A stretch of DNA of 64,000 nt from an uncultured Collinsella sp. Its GTDB lineage: Bacteria; Actinomycetota; Coriobacteriia; Coriobacteriales; Coriobacteriaceae. Shown piece after piece: positions 41,173 to 49,656 of the stretch. Both the position numbers and the translations under genes were made by a program. The notes beneath the pieces are model-generated. The model saw nothing but the letters and a program-made list of their open reading frames with translations. It did not search any database and was not told the origin of the DNA. The DNA is taken from positions 67,640 to 131,639 of the forward strand of contig CABUQV010000004.1 of assembly GCA_902493855.1 (NCBI GenBank), read 5' to 3'. The stretch's first letter is position 1, and the number at the start of each line of letters is the position of its first letter.

Positions 41173-43137
41173 TTAGTACATCTTTGCGCCGGCGGGGATG
41201 GAGGCGTCGAGCTGGATCAGGTTGAGGCGCTCCTCGCCCTCCTCCTCGTGGACAGCGCTGATCAGCATGCCGCAGCTGGGAATACCCATCATCTTGCGCG
41301 GAGGCAGGTTGGTGATGGCGAGCAAGGTCTTGCCAACCAGGTCCTCGGGCTCGTAATAAGCGTGAATACCGGAGAGGATGGTGCGGTCGGTGCCGGTGCC
41401 GTCGTCGAGCGTAAAGTTCAGCAGCTTCTTGGACTTCTTGACGGCCTCGCATGCCTTGACCTTCACAGCGCGGAAGTCGCTCTTGGAGAAGGTATCAAAG
41501 TCGACGAACTCCTCAAACAGCGGCTCAACGGCGATCTTGGAGTAATCGAGCGTGGGCTTAAGCGACTTAACGAATGGGCTCGCGGCGTTGCCGGCCTCGG
41601 CAGCCTTGGCGGCAGCGGCACCGGACTGGAAACCCTTCTCGGGCTTCATGTGCGGGAACAGCAGCACGTCGCGGATAGAAGCCTGGTTGGTAAGCAGCAT
41701 GACCACGCGGTCGATACCAATGCCAATACCGCCCGCGGGAGGCATACCGTACTCGAGGGCGCGCACGTAGTCCTCGTCATACTCCATGGCCTCATCGTCG
41801 CCGCCGGCCTTCTCGGCCATCTGGGCGGCAAAGCGCTCGGCCTGGTCGACCGGGTCGTTGAGCTCGGAGAACGCGTTGGCGTACTCGTGGCCGGCAATAA
41901 CCAGCTCAAAGCGGTGCGTCAGGCGCGGGTCGTCCTCAAAACGCTTGGCAAGCGGGCTGACCTCGATGGGGTAATCGCACACGAAGGTCGGGTTGACGAT
42001 GGTGTCCTCGCCCAGCTCATCGTAGATCTCGGCGATAATCTTGCCGGCGGTCCACTCGGGCTTAATCTCCAGGCCCTTCTCACGCGCGGCGGAAGCAAGC
42101 TCCTCGACCGGCGTGTCGATGGTGACCTGCTTGCCGAGCACATCGGAGACGATGTCGGTCATGGGACGGCTGGCCCACTCACCAGAAAGGTCGATGGTCT
42201 GGCCCTGGTACTCGATGACCTCGGGGTTGCCGATGGCCTTGTTAGCCGCCTTAATGACGCCCTGGGCGAGCGCCTTCATGCCCTCGAGGTCGGAGAAGGC
42301 ACGGTAGGCCTCCATCGTGGTGAACTCGGGGTTGTGGGTGAGGTCCATGCCCTCGTTACGGAAGATGCGGCCGATCTCGAACACGCGCTCAAAACCACCG
42401 ACGATGCAGCGCTTGAGGTGCAGCTCGGTGGCAATACGCAGGTAGCACTCCTGATCGAGCGCGTTGAAGTGGGTAATGAACGGCTTGGCAGTAGCGCCGC
42501 CCTGGATGGTCTGCAGGATGGGGGTCTCGACCTCCATGTAGCCGTCGGACTCCATAAAGCGACGGAAGGTGGAGAGAATCTGCGAACGCTTACGGAAGGT
42601 CTCGCGAACGTCGTCGTTGGCGATCAGGTCAACATAGCGCTGGCGATAGCGGGTCTCCTTGTCGGAAAGACCGTGGAACTTCTCGGGCAGCGGACGAACG
42701 GCCTTGGAAAGCAGGGTCGCGCTCTTAGTGGCAACGGAAAGCTGGCCGCGCTGGGTGCGCACGACCACGCCGGTCACGCCCAGGATGTCGCCCAGGTCGA
42801 GGGCCTTGAGCGTATTCCAGGCAGCCTCGTCCATGTCGTTGATGCGGCAGAACAGTTGAATCTCGGCAGTCGCATCGCGCACGACGATGAACATGATCTT
42901 GCCCTGACCGCGCTTGGCGACCACACGGCCGGCGATCTTCACGACATCCTCGGTGTCCTCACCATCGGCAAGATCGGCGTACTTAGTCTCGATATCGGCG
43001 ACGTAGTCCTCAAGCTCAGAGTGCTCGGGATAGGGGTTCTGGCCCGCCTCGAACAGGGCGGCGCGCTTGGCCAGGCGGGTGGCGCGCTCGTCGTTGAGCG
43101 TCGATGCCTGATCGGCGGCGTTCTGGTTCTCTGCCAT
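41173..43137 (-). CDS. lysS: Lysyl-tRNA synthetase with C-terminal tRNA-binding domain
   Basis: 654 residues, about 150 longer than a standard class II LysRS. Residues 1-500 contain the OB-fold anticodon domain and class II core (FRNEGMDLTHNPEFTTME as motif 2, GIGIGIDRVVM as motif 3). Residues about 540-654 are an EMAP-II/Trbp111-type OB domain (VKVKACEAVKKSKKLLNFTL, ITNLPPRKMMGIPSCGMLIS), usually seen at the C-terminus of MetRS. That domain should increase tRNA affinity or mediate dimerisation. A short Ala-rich linker joins them. GAGGAG precedes the ATG. It lies downstream of greA, a common pairing. Confidence 0.95.
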   Translation of the reverse strand: MAENQNAADQASTLNDERATRLAKRAALFEAGQNPYPEHSELEDYVADIETKYADLADGEDTEDVVKIAGRVVAKRGQGKIMFIVVRDATAEIQLFCRINDMDEAAWNTLKALDLGDILGVTGVVVRTQRGQLSVATKSATLLSKAVRPLPEKFHGLSDKETRYRQRYVDLIANDDVRETFRKRSQILSTFRRFMESDGYMEVETPILQTIQGGATAKPFITHFNALDQECYLRIATELHLKRCIVGGFERVFEIGRIFRNEGMDLTHNPEFTTMEAYRAFSDLEGMKALAQGVIKAANKAIGNPEVIEYQGQTIDLSGEWASRPMTDIVSDVLGKQVTIDTPVEELASAAREKGLEIKPEWTAGKIIAEIYDELGEDTIVNPTFVCDYPIEVSPLAKRFEDDPRLTHRFELVIAGHEYANAFSELNDPVDQAERFAAQMAEKAGGDDEAMEYDEDYVRALEYGMPPAGGIGIGIDRVVMLLTNQASIRDVLLFPHMKPEKGFQSGAAAAKAAEAGNAASPFVKSLKPTLDYSKIAVEPLFEEFVDFDTFSKSDFRAVKVKACEAVKKSKKLLNFTLDDGTGTDRTILSGIHAYYEPEDLVGKTLLAITNLPPRKMMGIPSCGMLISAVHEEEGEERLNLIQLDASIPAGAKMY

Positions 43138-43216
43138 AAGTTAGCTCCTCAAACTAAAACGCTCCCCAGGATTCGGTCCCAGGGAGCGAAAACATACCTT
43201 TACGCGGGACCGTGGT

Positions 43217-43687
43217 CTAGCGTGCGATCTTGGCGATGGTGTAGACGCGAGTCTTGCCGGAAGGCGTAACGACCTCGACGGAGTCGCCCTCGCCGTGACC
43301 GATGATGGCGTGACCGACCGGAGACTCGTTGGAGATCTTGTGCTCGAGCGAGTTGGTCTCGGTGGTACCGACGAGCGTGACTTCCATGACCTCGCCGTTG
43401 GGATCAATCAGCGAAACGGTGGAACCGATGGAGACGGTCAGGTCGCCCGTGGTGGCAGCAACCTGAGCGTTGGCGAGGATGGCCTGGATCTCGGCAATAC
43501 GAGCGGCGTTCTGGGCCTGCTTGTCCTTAGCGGCGTCGTACTCGGAGTTCTCCGAAAGGTCGCCGAACGCGCGGGCTTCCTTGATGTCCTCGACGATCTC
43601 CTTGGCGTAATCGCCCTCACGCCAAGCGAGCTCCTCGACGAGCTTCTGGCGGCCCTCAGCGGTCAGTACGATCTGGCTTGCGTCCAT
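43217..43687 (-). CDS. greA: Transcription elongation factor GreA
   Basis: 156 residues. The coiled-coil N-terminus has REGDYAKEIVEDIKEARAFG then DLSENSEYDAAKDKQ, with the acidic tip residues that enter the RNA polymerase channel, and the C-terminal FKBP-like domain carries SPVGHAIIGHGEGDSVEV. It rescues backtracked polymerase by stimulating RNA cleavage. ATG 43687 is chosen because GGGAGATAT is just upstream; the frame to 43717 has no ribosome site. It is followed by lysS. Confidence 0.95.
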   Translation of the reverse strand: MDASQIVLTAEGRQKLVEELAWREGDYAKEIVEDIKEARAFGDLSENSEYDAAKDKQAQNAARIAEIQAILANAQVAATTGDLTVSIGSTVSLIDPNGEVMEVTLVGTTETNSLEHKISNESPVGHAIIGHGEGDSVEVVTPSGKTRVYTIAKIAR

Positions 43688-43735
43688 ACGGATATCTCCC
43701 CAACTCTGATCAAACAATCAACTGTCAACAAAACG

Positions 43736-43768
43736 AAAAAGACCGGCTAGCCTGCGGGCAAGCCGGTC
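43736..43768 (-). terminator. Terminator of tatA
   Basis: GACCGGCT and AGCCGGTC pair around a 12-base loop; the minus strand continues TTTTTCGTTTT. Confidence 0.9.
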
Positions 43769-43793
43769 AGGTGCTCACCCCAAAGGGATGGGA

Positions 43794-44069
43794 CTACTCT
43801 GCGTCCGCGTCGCTGTCCTCTGCCTGCTTCTTCTTGGCAGCAGCGAGCTTGGCCTCGAGCTCAGCGATCTCCTTGTCCTCCTCGGACTGCTCGACCACGA
43901 CCTCCTCGGCCTGCTTGGTCTCGGCCTTATCGTCGCCCTCCATACCCTCACGGATATTCTTGACGGTAGAGCCGAGGGACTTGCCGAGCTTCGGCAGGTT
44001 CTTGGGCCCGAAGATAATCAGGACAACGACGAGAATAATGATGAGCTCAGGAGCCCTCAGTCCAAACAT
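43794..44069 (-). CDS. tatA: Twin-arginine translocase subunit TatA
   Basis: 91 residues. One N-terminal membrane helix (LIIILVVVLIIFGPKNLPKLG) with the FGPKNLPKLGKSLG hinge is diagnostic of TatA/TatE. An amphipathic helix and a charged, Glu/Lys-rich tail follow. It forms the translocation pore for folded proteins. TatC is not in the window. ATG 44069 follows TGGAGG; the longer frame to 44252 crosses a tRNA and is false. Confidence 0.93.
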   Translation of the reverse strand: MFGLRAPELIIILVVVLIIFGPKNLPKLGKSLGSTVKNIREGMEGDDKAETKQAEEVVVEQSEEDKEIAELEAKLAAAKKKQAEDSDADAE

Positions 44070-44108
44070 GTAGACCTCCACAATACAGCGAGACAAGCTC
44101 GAATGAGT

Positions 44109-44129
44109 ATACCGCGGGTATCGCGGTAT
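44109..44129. promoter_or_regulatory. Inverted repeat upstream of tatA
   Basis: ATACCGC-GGGTATC-GCGGTAT is a perfect 7-base inverted repeat between the tRNA-Pro terminator and tatA. It may be an operator. Confidence 0.35.
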
Positions 44130-44142
44130 CACAACACTAGCT

Positions 44143-44170
44143 AAAAAAAGGGACCGCAAGAAGCGGTCCC
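44143..44170 (-). terminator. Terminator of tRNA-Pro
   Basis: GGGACCGC and GCGGTCCC pair around AAGAA; the minus strand continues with seven T. Confidence 0.93.
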
Positions 44171-44181
44171 TCCTCATGCTC

Positions 44182-44258
44182 TGGTCGGGTTGACTGGATT
44201 TGAACCAGCGACCCCTGCGTCCCGAACGCAGTGCTCTACCAAACTGAGCCACAACCCG
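44182..44258 (-). tRNA. tRNA-Pro (CGG)
   Basis: Acceptor CGGGTTG/CAACCCG, anticodon stem CTGCG/CGCAG with loop TTCGGGA giving CGG, T-loop GGTTCAAATCC and an encoded CCA. Confidence 0.95.
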
Positions 44259-44307
44259 TTAGCTCGACTATAGTAACAAAGATTTTCGCCGCGTGCTAGA
44301 GAAATTT

Positions 44308-45204
44308 TTATTTCTTTGAAGCGTCGATTTGAACCGTATTGGGAATAAGCTCAGTCGCGCAGGCCCACCAGCCTTTTTGCTGGGCAGCGTCCGCAAGCCT
44401 TTCGGCCGTGGCGGCGGTGTCGCAAATGGCAAACGAACAGGCGCCCGATCCGCACACATCTACAGCAACGGTGCCGTCCTGTTTACGCAGCCAATCGAGA
44501 ACCGTTTGAATCTGCGGCTCCATCCGTGCGGAAATGACACCTAGGTTGTTATGAATGAGCGCATATGCCGTCTCGGCATCACCAGCACGCAAGGCAGAAG
44601 CTATCGCGCCGGGCTTGTCCGCAGGCACCGGGGCCTCGTCAAAACGTCGATAGGCTTCAATTGTTGAAACGCTTGCCTCGCGCGGCTTAACCAGTACGAC
44701 AGGCGTCGCGGGCAGCGCGAGGTACTCAGTTGCCAGTACGTCTCCCCCACCTACGTAGAACGCAGGGCTCGCGTGCAAAAAGAACGGGACGTCAGCGCCA
44801 ATGCCACGCGCAATCTCGTCCAGCGCAGGATCGGTGCGGTCGATACCCCACAGCTCTACCAAGGCGACAATGACCGCAGCGGCATCCGTCGAGGGACCTC
44901 CCAGGCCGGCGCACAATGGAATGCGCTTCTCAATCGTCACGCAGATGTTTGCCTCGCGACCATAATGCTCGGCCATAGCAACCGCAGCCCGATACGCCGT
45001 ATTCTTTTGCATGGGAAAATCTGATGCTGGAACCGTCTGGACGGTCAGCGCCTGCGCCGGCGTGACCGTCACGGTATCGGAAAGACCGACGGCCGCCATC
45101 AGGGAATCGACCCTGTGGTAGCCGCGGTCATCGCGCTCGGTATGAACCCCCAGGTAGAGGTTAATCTTTGCCGGCGCGGAAAGAGTCAGGGACCGATCGG
45201 TCAC
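44308..45204 (-). CDS. ispE: 4-diphosphocytidyl-2-C-methyl-D-erythritol kinase
   Basis: 298 residues, GHMP kinase fold. LSAPAKINLYLGVHTERDDR at the N-terminus and the ATP loop IPLCAGLGGPSTDAAAV are seen; GSGACSFAI is the third motif (usual GSGxxxF). It phosphorylates the IspD product in the MEP pathway. Start is a GTG with GAGGAG 8 bases upstream. The veg-like gene ends 3 bases before it in transcription order, the usual veg-ispE pairing. Confidence 0.93.
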   Translation of the reverse strand: MTDRSLTLSAPAKINLYLGVHTERDDRGYHRVDSLMAAVGLSDTVTVTPAQALTVQTVPASDFPMQKNTAYRAAVAMAEHYGREANICVTIEKRIPLCAGLGGPSTDAAAVIVALVELWGIDRTDPALDEIARGIGADVPFFLHASPAFYVGGGDVLATEYLALPATPVVLVKPREASVSTIEAYRRFDEAPVPADKPGAIASALRAGDAETAYALIHNNLGVISARMEPQIQTVLDWLRKQDGTVAVDVCGSGACSFAICDTAATAERLADAAQQKGWWACATELIPNTVQIDASKK

Positions 45205-45206
45205 CG

Positions 45207-45503
45207 TTAATGCTCCTCGAGCTGATTGCCGAGCGGGGTAAAGATATGCTCGCCGCTCTCAGGGTCGAACAGCTCGACCTGACCGGTGAGGACATCGATA
45301 TACTGGTAGGACTGACGCGACTTGCGGCCGCGGCGCTCGTCAACCTCGACGATAAAGACGGCGGGGTGGACGCTCTTGATGGTGCCCATGCGCTCGACGA
45401 CGCGGGTGCGGCCCATGTTGGCCTTAACCTTGACGCGATCGCCCACCATATCGGTCAGCTTCTCGTGGATGTCGTCGACGTGATTGACTTCCATCTCTTC
45501 CAT
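45207..45503 (-). CDS. veg: Veg-family protein (DUF1021)
   Basis: 98 residues. The segment DRVKVKANMGRTRVVERMGT with FIVEVDERRGRKSRQSYQYIDVLTG is the conserved small beta fold of Veg proteins, which affect biofilm formation in Bacillus; the mechanism is unclear. ATG 45503 follows GGAGG at 8 bases. In-frame ATGs at 45527 and 45494 are less well placed. Directly upstream of ispE. Confidence 0.85.
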   Translation of the reverse strand: MEEMEVNHVDDIHEKLTDMVGDRVKVKANMGRTRVVERMGTIKSVHPAVFIVEVDERRGRKSRQSYQYIDVLTGQVELFDPESGEHIFTPLGNQLEEH

Positions 45504-45660
45504 GAACAGGGCCTCCAGAAGGTGCAATTCAAAAAGGGGATAATACCCCTAAGATAGACAAAACTCTAATACTATAGCACCCTGCTGCCGCCATACGCAA
45601 GTAGCTAAATAAGCCCCGTCCCAAATACGTACCAGACGACAATCTCGCATGACCAGTTGT

Positions 45661-45686
45661 TACGCGGTTTGGTAAAACCGCGTAAC
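45661..45686. repeat. GTTACGCGG hairpin, copy 3
   Basis: GTTACGCGGTTT and AAACCGCGTAAC (with T-GGTA centre) lie immediately after the dtd stop codon. The flank GACGACAATC partly resembles the flanks of copies 1 and 2. Confidence 0.8.
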
Positions 45687-46133
45687 CTAAAGGTTGTCGG
45701 TGTCCAGGACGATGGTGAATGGACCGTCGTTGACCAAGTCGACTTTCATATCGGCGCCGAAGATGCCATGTGCTACGTGTTCGACATCTTGACGAACAAG
45801 CGTCAGGAAGTACTCGTAGAGCTCGTTGGCGACATCGGGGGCGCCGGCATCCGTAAACGATGGGCGGCGACCGTGGCGGCAGTCGGCGAACAGCGTGAAC
45901 TGCGACACCACGAGCACCTCGCCGTCGACATCGGCAAGCGCCAAGTTGGTCTTGCCGTTCTCGTCCTCGTTAATGCGCAAGCCCCGGAGCTTGCCCCACA
46001 GCTTGTCGGCCTCGGCACGCGTATCGCCATGGCCCACACCCAGCAGCACCAGGTAGCCGCGTCCAATGCGGCCCACGCACTCGCCGTCGACCGTCACGCC
46101 GGCGTTGAGCACGCGCTGCACCACCGCACGCAC
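45687..46133 (-). CDS. dtd: D-aminoacyl-tRNA deacylase
   Basis: 148 residues. The two active-site segments SQFTLFADCRHGRRPSF and NDGPFTIVLDT are those of DTD. It removes D-amino acids, and glycine from tRNA-Ala, mischarged on tRNA. Start is a GTG with GAGGAG upstream, overlapping region with the rdgB stop (3-base gap). The stop codon abuts a GTTACGCGG hairpin. Confidence 0.95.
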   Translation of the reverse strand: MRAVVQRVLNAGVTVDGECVGRIGRGYLVLLGVGHGDTRAEADKLWGKLRGLRINEDENGKTNLALADVDGEVLVVSQFTLFADCRHGRRPSFTDAGAPDVANELYEYFLTLVRQDVEHVAHGIFGADMKVDLVNDGPFTIVLDTDNL

Positions 46134-46136
46134 GGT

Positions 46137-46778
46137 CTACTCCTCGCCCGTCAGCTTGGCGGACAGATGCTCGAGCGCGTGGAAACGATGGCTGATGGCG
46201 TTCTTCTCGTCAGCCGTCAGCTCGGCCATGGTCTTGCCCGGCGTGTCGACCGGCAGGAACAGCGGGTCGTAGCCAAAGCCGTGATCGCCGCGGCCCTCGT
46301 GTGCGATAGTGCCCTCGCAGGCGCCCTCACCATAGGTGACCAAACCGTCCGTGTCGATGAGCGCAACGACGCTCATAAAGCGCGCGGTGCGGTCCTCATC
46401 TGCCACGCCTTCCAGGTTAACGAGAAGCTTGGCGTTGTTGGCGGCATCGTCGCCGTGCACGCCCGCATAGCGCGCGCTATACACACCGGGCTCACCGTCC
46501 AGCGCGTCGACGACCAAGCCCGAATCGTCGGCAATGGCCATAAGGCCCGTCTCCTCAACCGCGGCTTGGGCCTTGATGATGGCGTTCTCCAAAAACGTCG
46601 TGCCGTTTTCCTCGGGATCCTCAAAATCGCCCAGCTGGCCGAGCGCTACAAAGCGCACCTCGGGCATAACCTTGCCCAAAATGGCCTCGATCTCAGTGAG
46701 CTTATGGGCGTTGCCCGTTGCCACGACGATGGTCGCCGCCGGGTCGAGGGTGTCGATGTCGATCTTCTCAAGTGCCAT
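46137..46778 (-). CDS. rdgB: Non-canonical purine NTP pyrophosphatase (RdgB/HAM1)
   Basis: 213 residues. VVATGNAHKLTEI at the N-terminus, ENAIIKAQ, ADDSGLVVDALDGEPGVYSA and GFGYDPLFLP are the conserved HAM1 motifs. It hydrolyses ITP, dITP and XTP to keep them out of nucleic acid. The C-terminus has the SHR motif (NAISHRFHALE). AAGGAG precedes the ATG. Gene order rph-rdgB is common. Confidence 0.95.
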   Translation of the reverse strand: MALEKIDIDTLDPAATIVVATGNAHKLTEIEAILGKVMPEVRFVALGQLGDFEDPEENGTTFLENAIIKAQAAVEETGLMAIADDSGLVVDALDGEPGVYSARYAGVHGDDAANNAKLLVNLEGVADEDRTARFMSVVALIDTDGLVTYGEGACEGTIAHEGRGDHGFGYDPLFLPVDTPGKTMAELTADEKNAISHRFHALEHLSAKLTGEE

Positions 46779-46884
46779 GAGTGGTCTCCTTGTCTCTATA
46801 GCAATGCCGCGCCGAGGGCGACGAGGGCCTCTGCCTCTCCCCTCTCAATCAACGGCTGTCTTGTGCCTAGACGTCTCCGCAGAT

Positions 46885-46924
46885 AAAACCTACCAAATTA
46901 AACCTGTCCCTTTTTGGTAGGTTA
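46885..46924 (-). repeat. GGGACAG-core hairpin, copy 6
   Basis: Arms AACCTACCAAA / TTTGGTAGGTT enclose, on the minus strand, AAGGGACAGGTTTA. The stop codon of rph lies in the arm. Compared with copy 1 the stem swaps CCTGCC/GGCAGG for CCTACC/GGTAGG. Confidence 0.85.
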
Positions 46925-47647
46925 GGCGAGGGCTTGGCGCTGAAGCTCGATGAGCTCGGCGATACCTTTGTCGCCCAGGTCGAGCAGGGCGTTGAGGCGC
47001 TTACGGTCGAAGGGCGCCTGCTCGCCGGTGCCCTGGAGCTCGATCATCTCACCGGTGTCGGTGGCGACGAGGTTCATGTCGACCTCGGCATGGCTGTCCT
47101 CGGAATAATCCAAGTCGAGCAGAGTGTTGCCGTCGACAACGCCCATGGAGATGGCAGCCACCTGGCCGATAAGCGGGATGCGCTCGATCTTGCCCGCCTC
47201 GACCCACATGGCGAGGGCGTCGTGCAGCGCCACCCAGGCGCCGGTGATGCTCGCTGTACGCGTGCCGCCATCGGCCTGAATCACATCGCAGTCGACGGTG
47301 ACGGTGTACTCGCCGAGCGCCTTCATGTTGACGACGGTACGCAGGCTGCGGCCAATGAGGCGCTCGATCTCCATGGAGCGGCCCTTGCGGTTGGCGTGCT
47401 CGCGCTTGCAGCGCTTGCCGGTCGACGCCGGCAGCATGGCGTATTCCGCGGTCACCCAGCCGGCCTTAGCTCCCTTTCGCCAGCCCGGCACGCCCTCCTC
47501 GATAGTGGCGGCGCACAGCACGCGCGTGTCACCGAACTCGGCCAGACACGAGCCGTGAGCGTGCTTCATGACGCCACGGGTGAGCTTAACGGGGCGCAAC
47601 TCGTTGGCGGCGCGACCGTTGGCGCGGTTGACCTGCATGTACTCCAT
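46922..47647 (-). CDS. rph: Ribonuclease PH
   Basis: 241 residues. GRAANELRPVKLTRGVMKHA at the N-terminus, GDTRVLCAATIEEGVP, and the phosphate-binding RSLRTVVNMKALGEYT with DGGTRTASITGAW are RNase PH hallmarks. It trims tRNA 3' ends with phosphate as co-substrate. ATG 47647 follows AAAGGAAA; an alternative ATG is 9 bases in. It is downstream of murI. Confidence 0.96.
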   Translation of the reverse strand: MEYMQVNRANGRAANELRPVKLTRGVMKHAHGSCLAEFGDTRVLCAATIEEGVPGWRKGAKAGWVTAEYAMLPASTGKRCKREHANRKGRSMEIERLIGRSLRTVVNMKALGEYTVTVDCDVIQADGGTRTASITGAWVALHDALAMWVEAGKIERIPLIGQVAAISMGVVDGNTLLDLDYSEDSHAEVDMNLVATDTGEMIELQGTGEQAPFDRKRLNALLDLGDKGIAELIELQRQALA

Positions 47648-47701
47648 AGAAATTTCCTTTCGGCAAAAGATGTGGCGAAGGCTCTGGCAGCTGCCTTACA
47701 T

Positions 47702-48586
47702 CTATTTCAGCTCATCGATATCGATATGTTCGATGCTCTTGAGCGGCTGACCAAAGATAAAGCTGCCCGCCACCGCAAACTCGGCAATGTTATCGGCCGT
47801 CGTGGCAAAACGATGCTGCGGCTCGGCGGCGTCGCCCGCCAGCTGCTCGCGGCGCGTGAGGATATCGGTCAGTTCGCGCGTGGTCTCCTCGGCGGAGCTC
47901 ACGACGCGCACCCCAGGCCCCAGCGCATGGCGGATAGGTCCCACCAACAGCGGGAAATGCGTACAGCCGAGCACCACGGTATCGATACCGTGGTCGCGCA
48001 GCGGCTCAACCGTGGCACCCACCAGCGCACGCACGGCAGGCGTATCGAAGATATCCTCGTTCTCAAGCCACTGTTCCTGCAGATGTGCACCCGAGGCAAG
48101 CTCGTGTTCGACAACCTCGACAAAGCTCGAGGCAGGACAGCCGTATACATCGACGCCGGCATCTAGATCCTGAATGGCGCGCGTGTAGGCGCCCGAGCGA
48201 ATGGTGAGGTTGGTGGCGAGCACGCCCACGCGACGCGAGCGGGTGCTGTTGATTGCTGCACGGGCACCCGGCGCGATCACACCGATGACGGGAACGTCGA
48301 GCACCTGCTGGGCCAGACGCAAGGCCGCAGCGGTCGCCGTGTTGCAGGCGATGACCATAATCTTGACATCGTGCTTCGAAAGCCAACGACCCGCCTGCAA
48401 CGCAAACGAGCGCACCTCATCCTCGGTACGCGTGCCGTAGGGACAGCGCTTGGTGTCGCCAAAGTAGTAGACGGACTCGCGCGGCAGCGCCGTCGCGATG
48501 GCGCGCGCAACCGTCAGACCGCCCAAACCAGAATCGAACACGCCAATCGGGCGCGTGTCGCCTGCCGAATTCTCGATATCGGACAT
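47702..48586 (-). CDS. murI: Glutamate racemase
   Basis: 294 residues. IGVFDSGLGGLTV, the catalytic IACNTATAA (Cys81) and the second catalytic LGCTHFPLL are present. It makes D-glutamate for peptidoglycan in the cytosol. GGTGAGG precedes the ATG. The order murI-rph-rdgB-dtd is a conserved housekeeping block. Confidence 0.96.
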   Translation of the reverse strand: MSDIENSAGDTRPIGVFDSGLGGLTVARAIATALPRESVYYFGDTKRCPYGTRTEDEVRSFALQAGRWLSKHDVKIMVIACNTATAAALRLAQQVLDVPVIGVIAPGARAAINSTRSRRVGVLATNLTIRSGAYTRAIQDLDAGVDVYGCPASSFVEVVEHELASGAHLQEQWLENEDIFDTPAVRALVGATVEPLRDHGIDTVVLGCTHFPLLVGPIRHALGPGVRVVSSAEETTRELTDILTRREQLAGDAAEPQHRFATTADNIAEFAVAGSFIFGQPLKSIEHIDIDELK

Positions 48587-48637
48587 TACCTCACCAGTCT
48601 TTCTCGAAAAGACATGTCCAAGTGCGGCGGCGGCGCG

Positions 48638-49549
48638 CTACGAACGCGCCGCGACCAGCAGCTCTGCCGTCGCCGCCCAACCGTCGACAATTTTGCCACG
48701 CGTAACGAAAGCGTTCTCGCAAGCAGCCAGGAACTCGGGCGCGCCGGCGCTCGTCAGGCCATTCTCGACCAGGCAGAACGTGCCCACGTGACCGGCCATG
48801 TAGAAGTCGGACTCGGAATCGCCGAGCGCGAGCGTCTCCTCGCGCTCGATCCCTAGGTGCTCGCAGAAGCGCGCAATGGCGACGCCTTTGTTGAGGCCCG
48901 CGGGGTTGATGTTGAATGCGCGACCGTCCTCGACGCGATCGAGCTCGAGCGTCGTCGGCTTGGACAGATGCGTCAGGTGACCGTTGCAGGCCCACACCAG
49001 GCCGCAGCCGGCCTCGTCCAGGATGGCCTGAACCTCATCGTCGGGCACATCGCCGCGCATGCCGACGGTGACCTCACGGTACTTGTAGCCGGTCGACATG
49101 TCGTTGTGATACTCGATCTTGTGCGGCCAGCGGGCGAGGATCTTCTCGCACACGCCGGTCTGCTCGATCATCTGGTGCGGCGTGAGGCCGCAAGAGGGGT
49201 CGTAGGGCATGTCGCCGGTCAGATACTCCCAATCGTTGGCTTTGAGGTCGTACATGACCAGGCCGCCCATCTCGCCGATGTAGGAGTTGAGACCGAGCAC
49301 GCGCGCGTCCTCGTGGATCATGGTACGGTTGCGGCCAGAGGTGGGAACCACCTGAATACCAGCGCGAGCGAGCGCCACGACGGCCTCGACGAGTTTGGTC
49401 GAGGGGTTGCCGTCGTTGTCGCGCAGCACGCACGAGCCGGGTGCAAGCATCGTGGCATCCAGGTCGGTAAAGACGTACTTGACCTTGGCCAAGCGCTCGC
49501 GCATCTCGCCCGAAAGCTCAGCGACGGTCGGCAGGGTATTGTGGGACAT
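48638..49549 (-). CDS. HAD-superfamily hydrolase (Cof-type subclass IIB)
   Basis: 303 residues. Motif I FTDLDATML (Asp29, Asp31), motif II TSGRNR, and motif IV ALGDSESDFYM with the GLNKGVAIARF lysine motif are seen; the IIB cap lies between about 95 and 200. It is a cytosolic phosphatase, probably of a sugar phosphate or flavin nucleotide, not further assignable. ATG 49549 follows GGAG; an upstream frame to 49591 lacks support. Confidence 0.88.
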   Translation of the reverse strand: MSHNTLPTVAELSGEMRERLAKVKYVFTDLDATMLAPGSCVLRDNDGNPSTKLVEAVVALARAGIQVVPTSGRNRTMIHEDARVLGLNSYIGEMGGLVMYDLKANDWEYLTGDMPYDPSCGLTPHQMIEQTGVCEKILARWPHKIEYHNDMSTGYKYREVTVGMRGDVPDDEVQAILDEAGCGLVWACNGHLTHLSKPTTLELDRVEDGRAFNINPAGLNKGVAIARFCEHLGIEREETLALGDSESDFYMAGHVGTFCLVENGLTSAGAPEFLAACENAFVTRGKIVDGWAATAELLVAARS

Positions 49550-49656
49550 GGTTACTCCGTTTACGTAGAAGGGTTTAGACTTGGACGGCATGTTTTGATT
49601 GAGGGAACACGCTTATGGCGACAGCGCACTCAGGGCGCCGCCGCCATCATGGTTCA

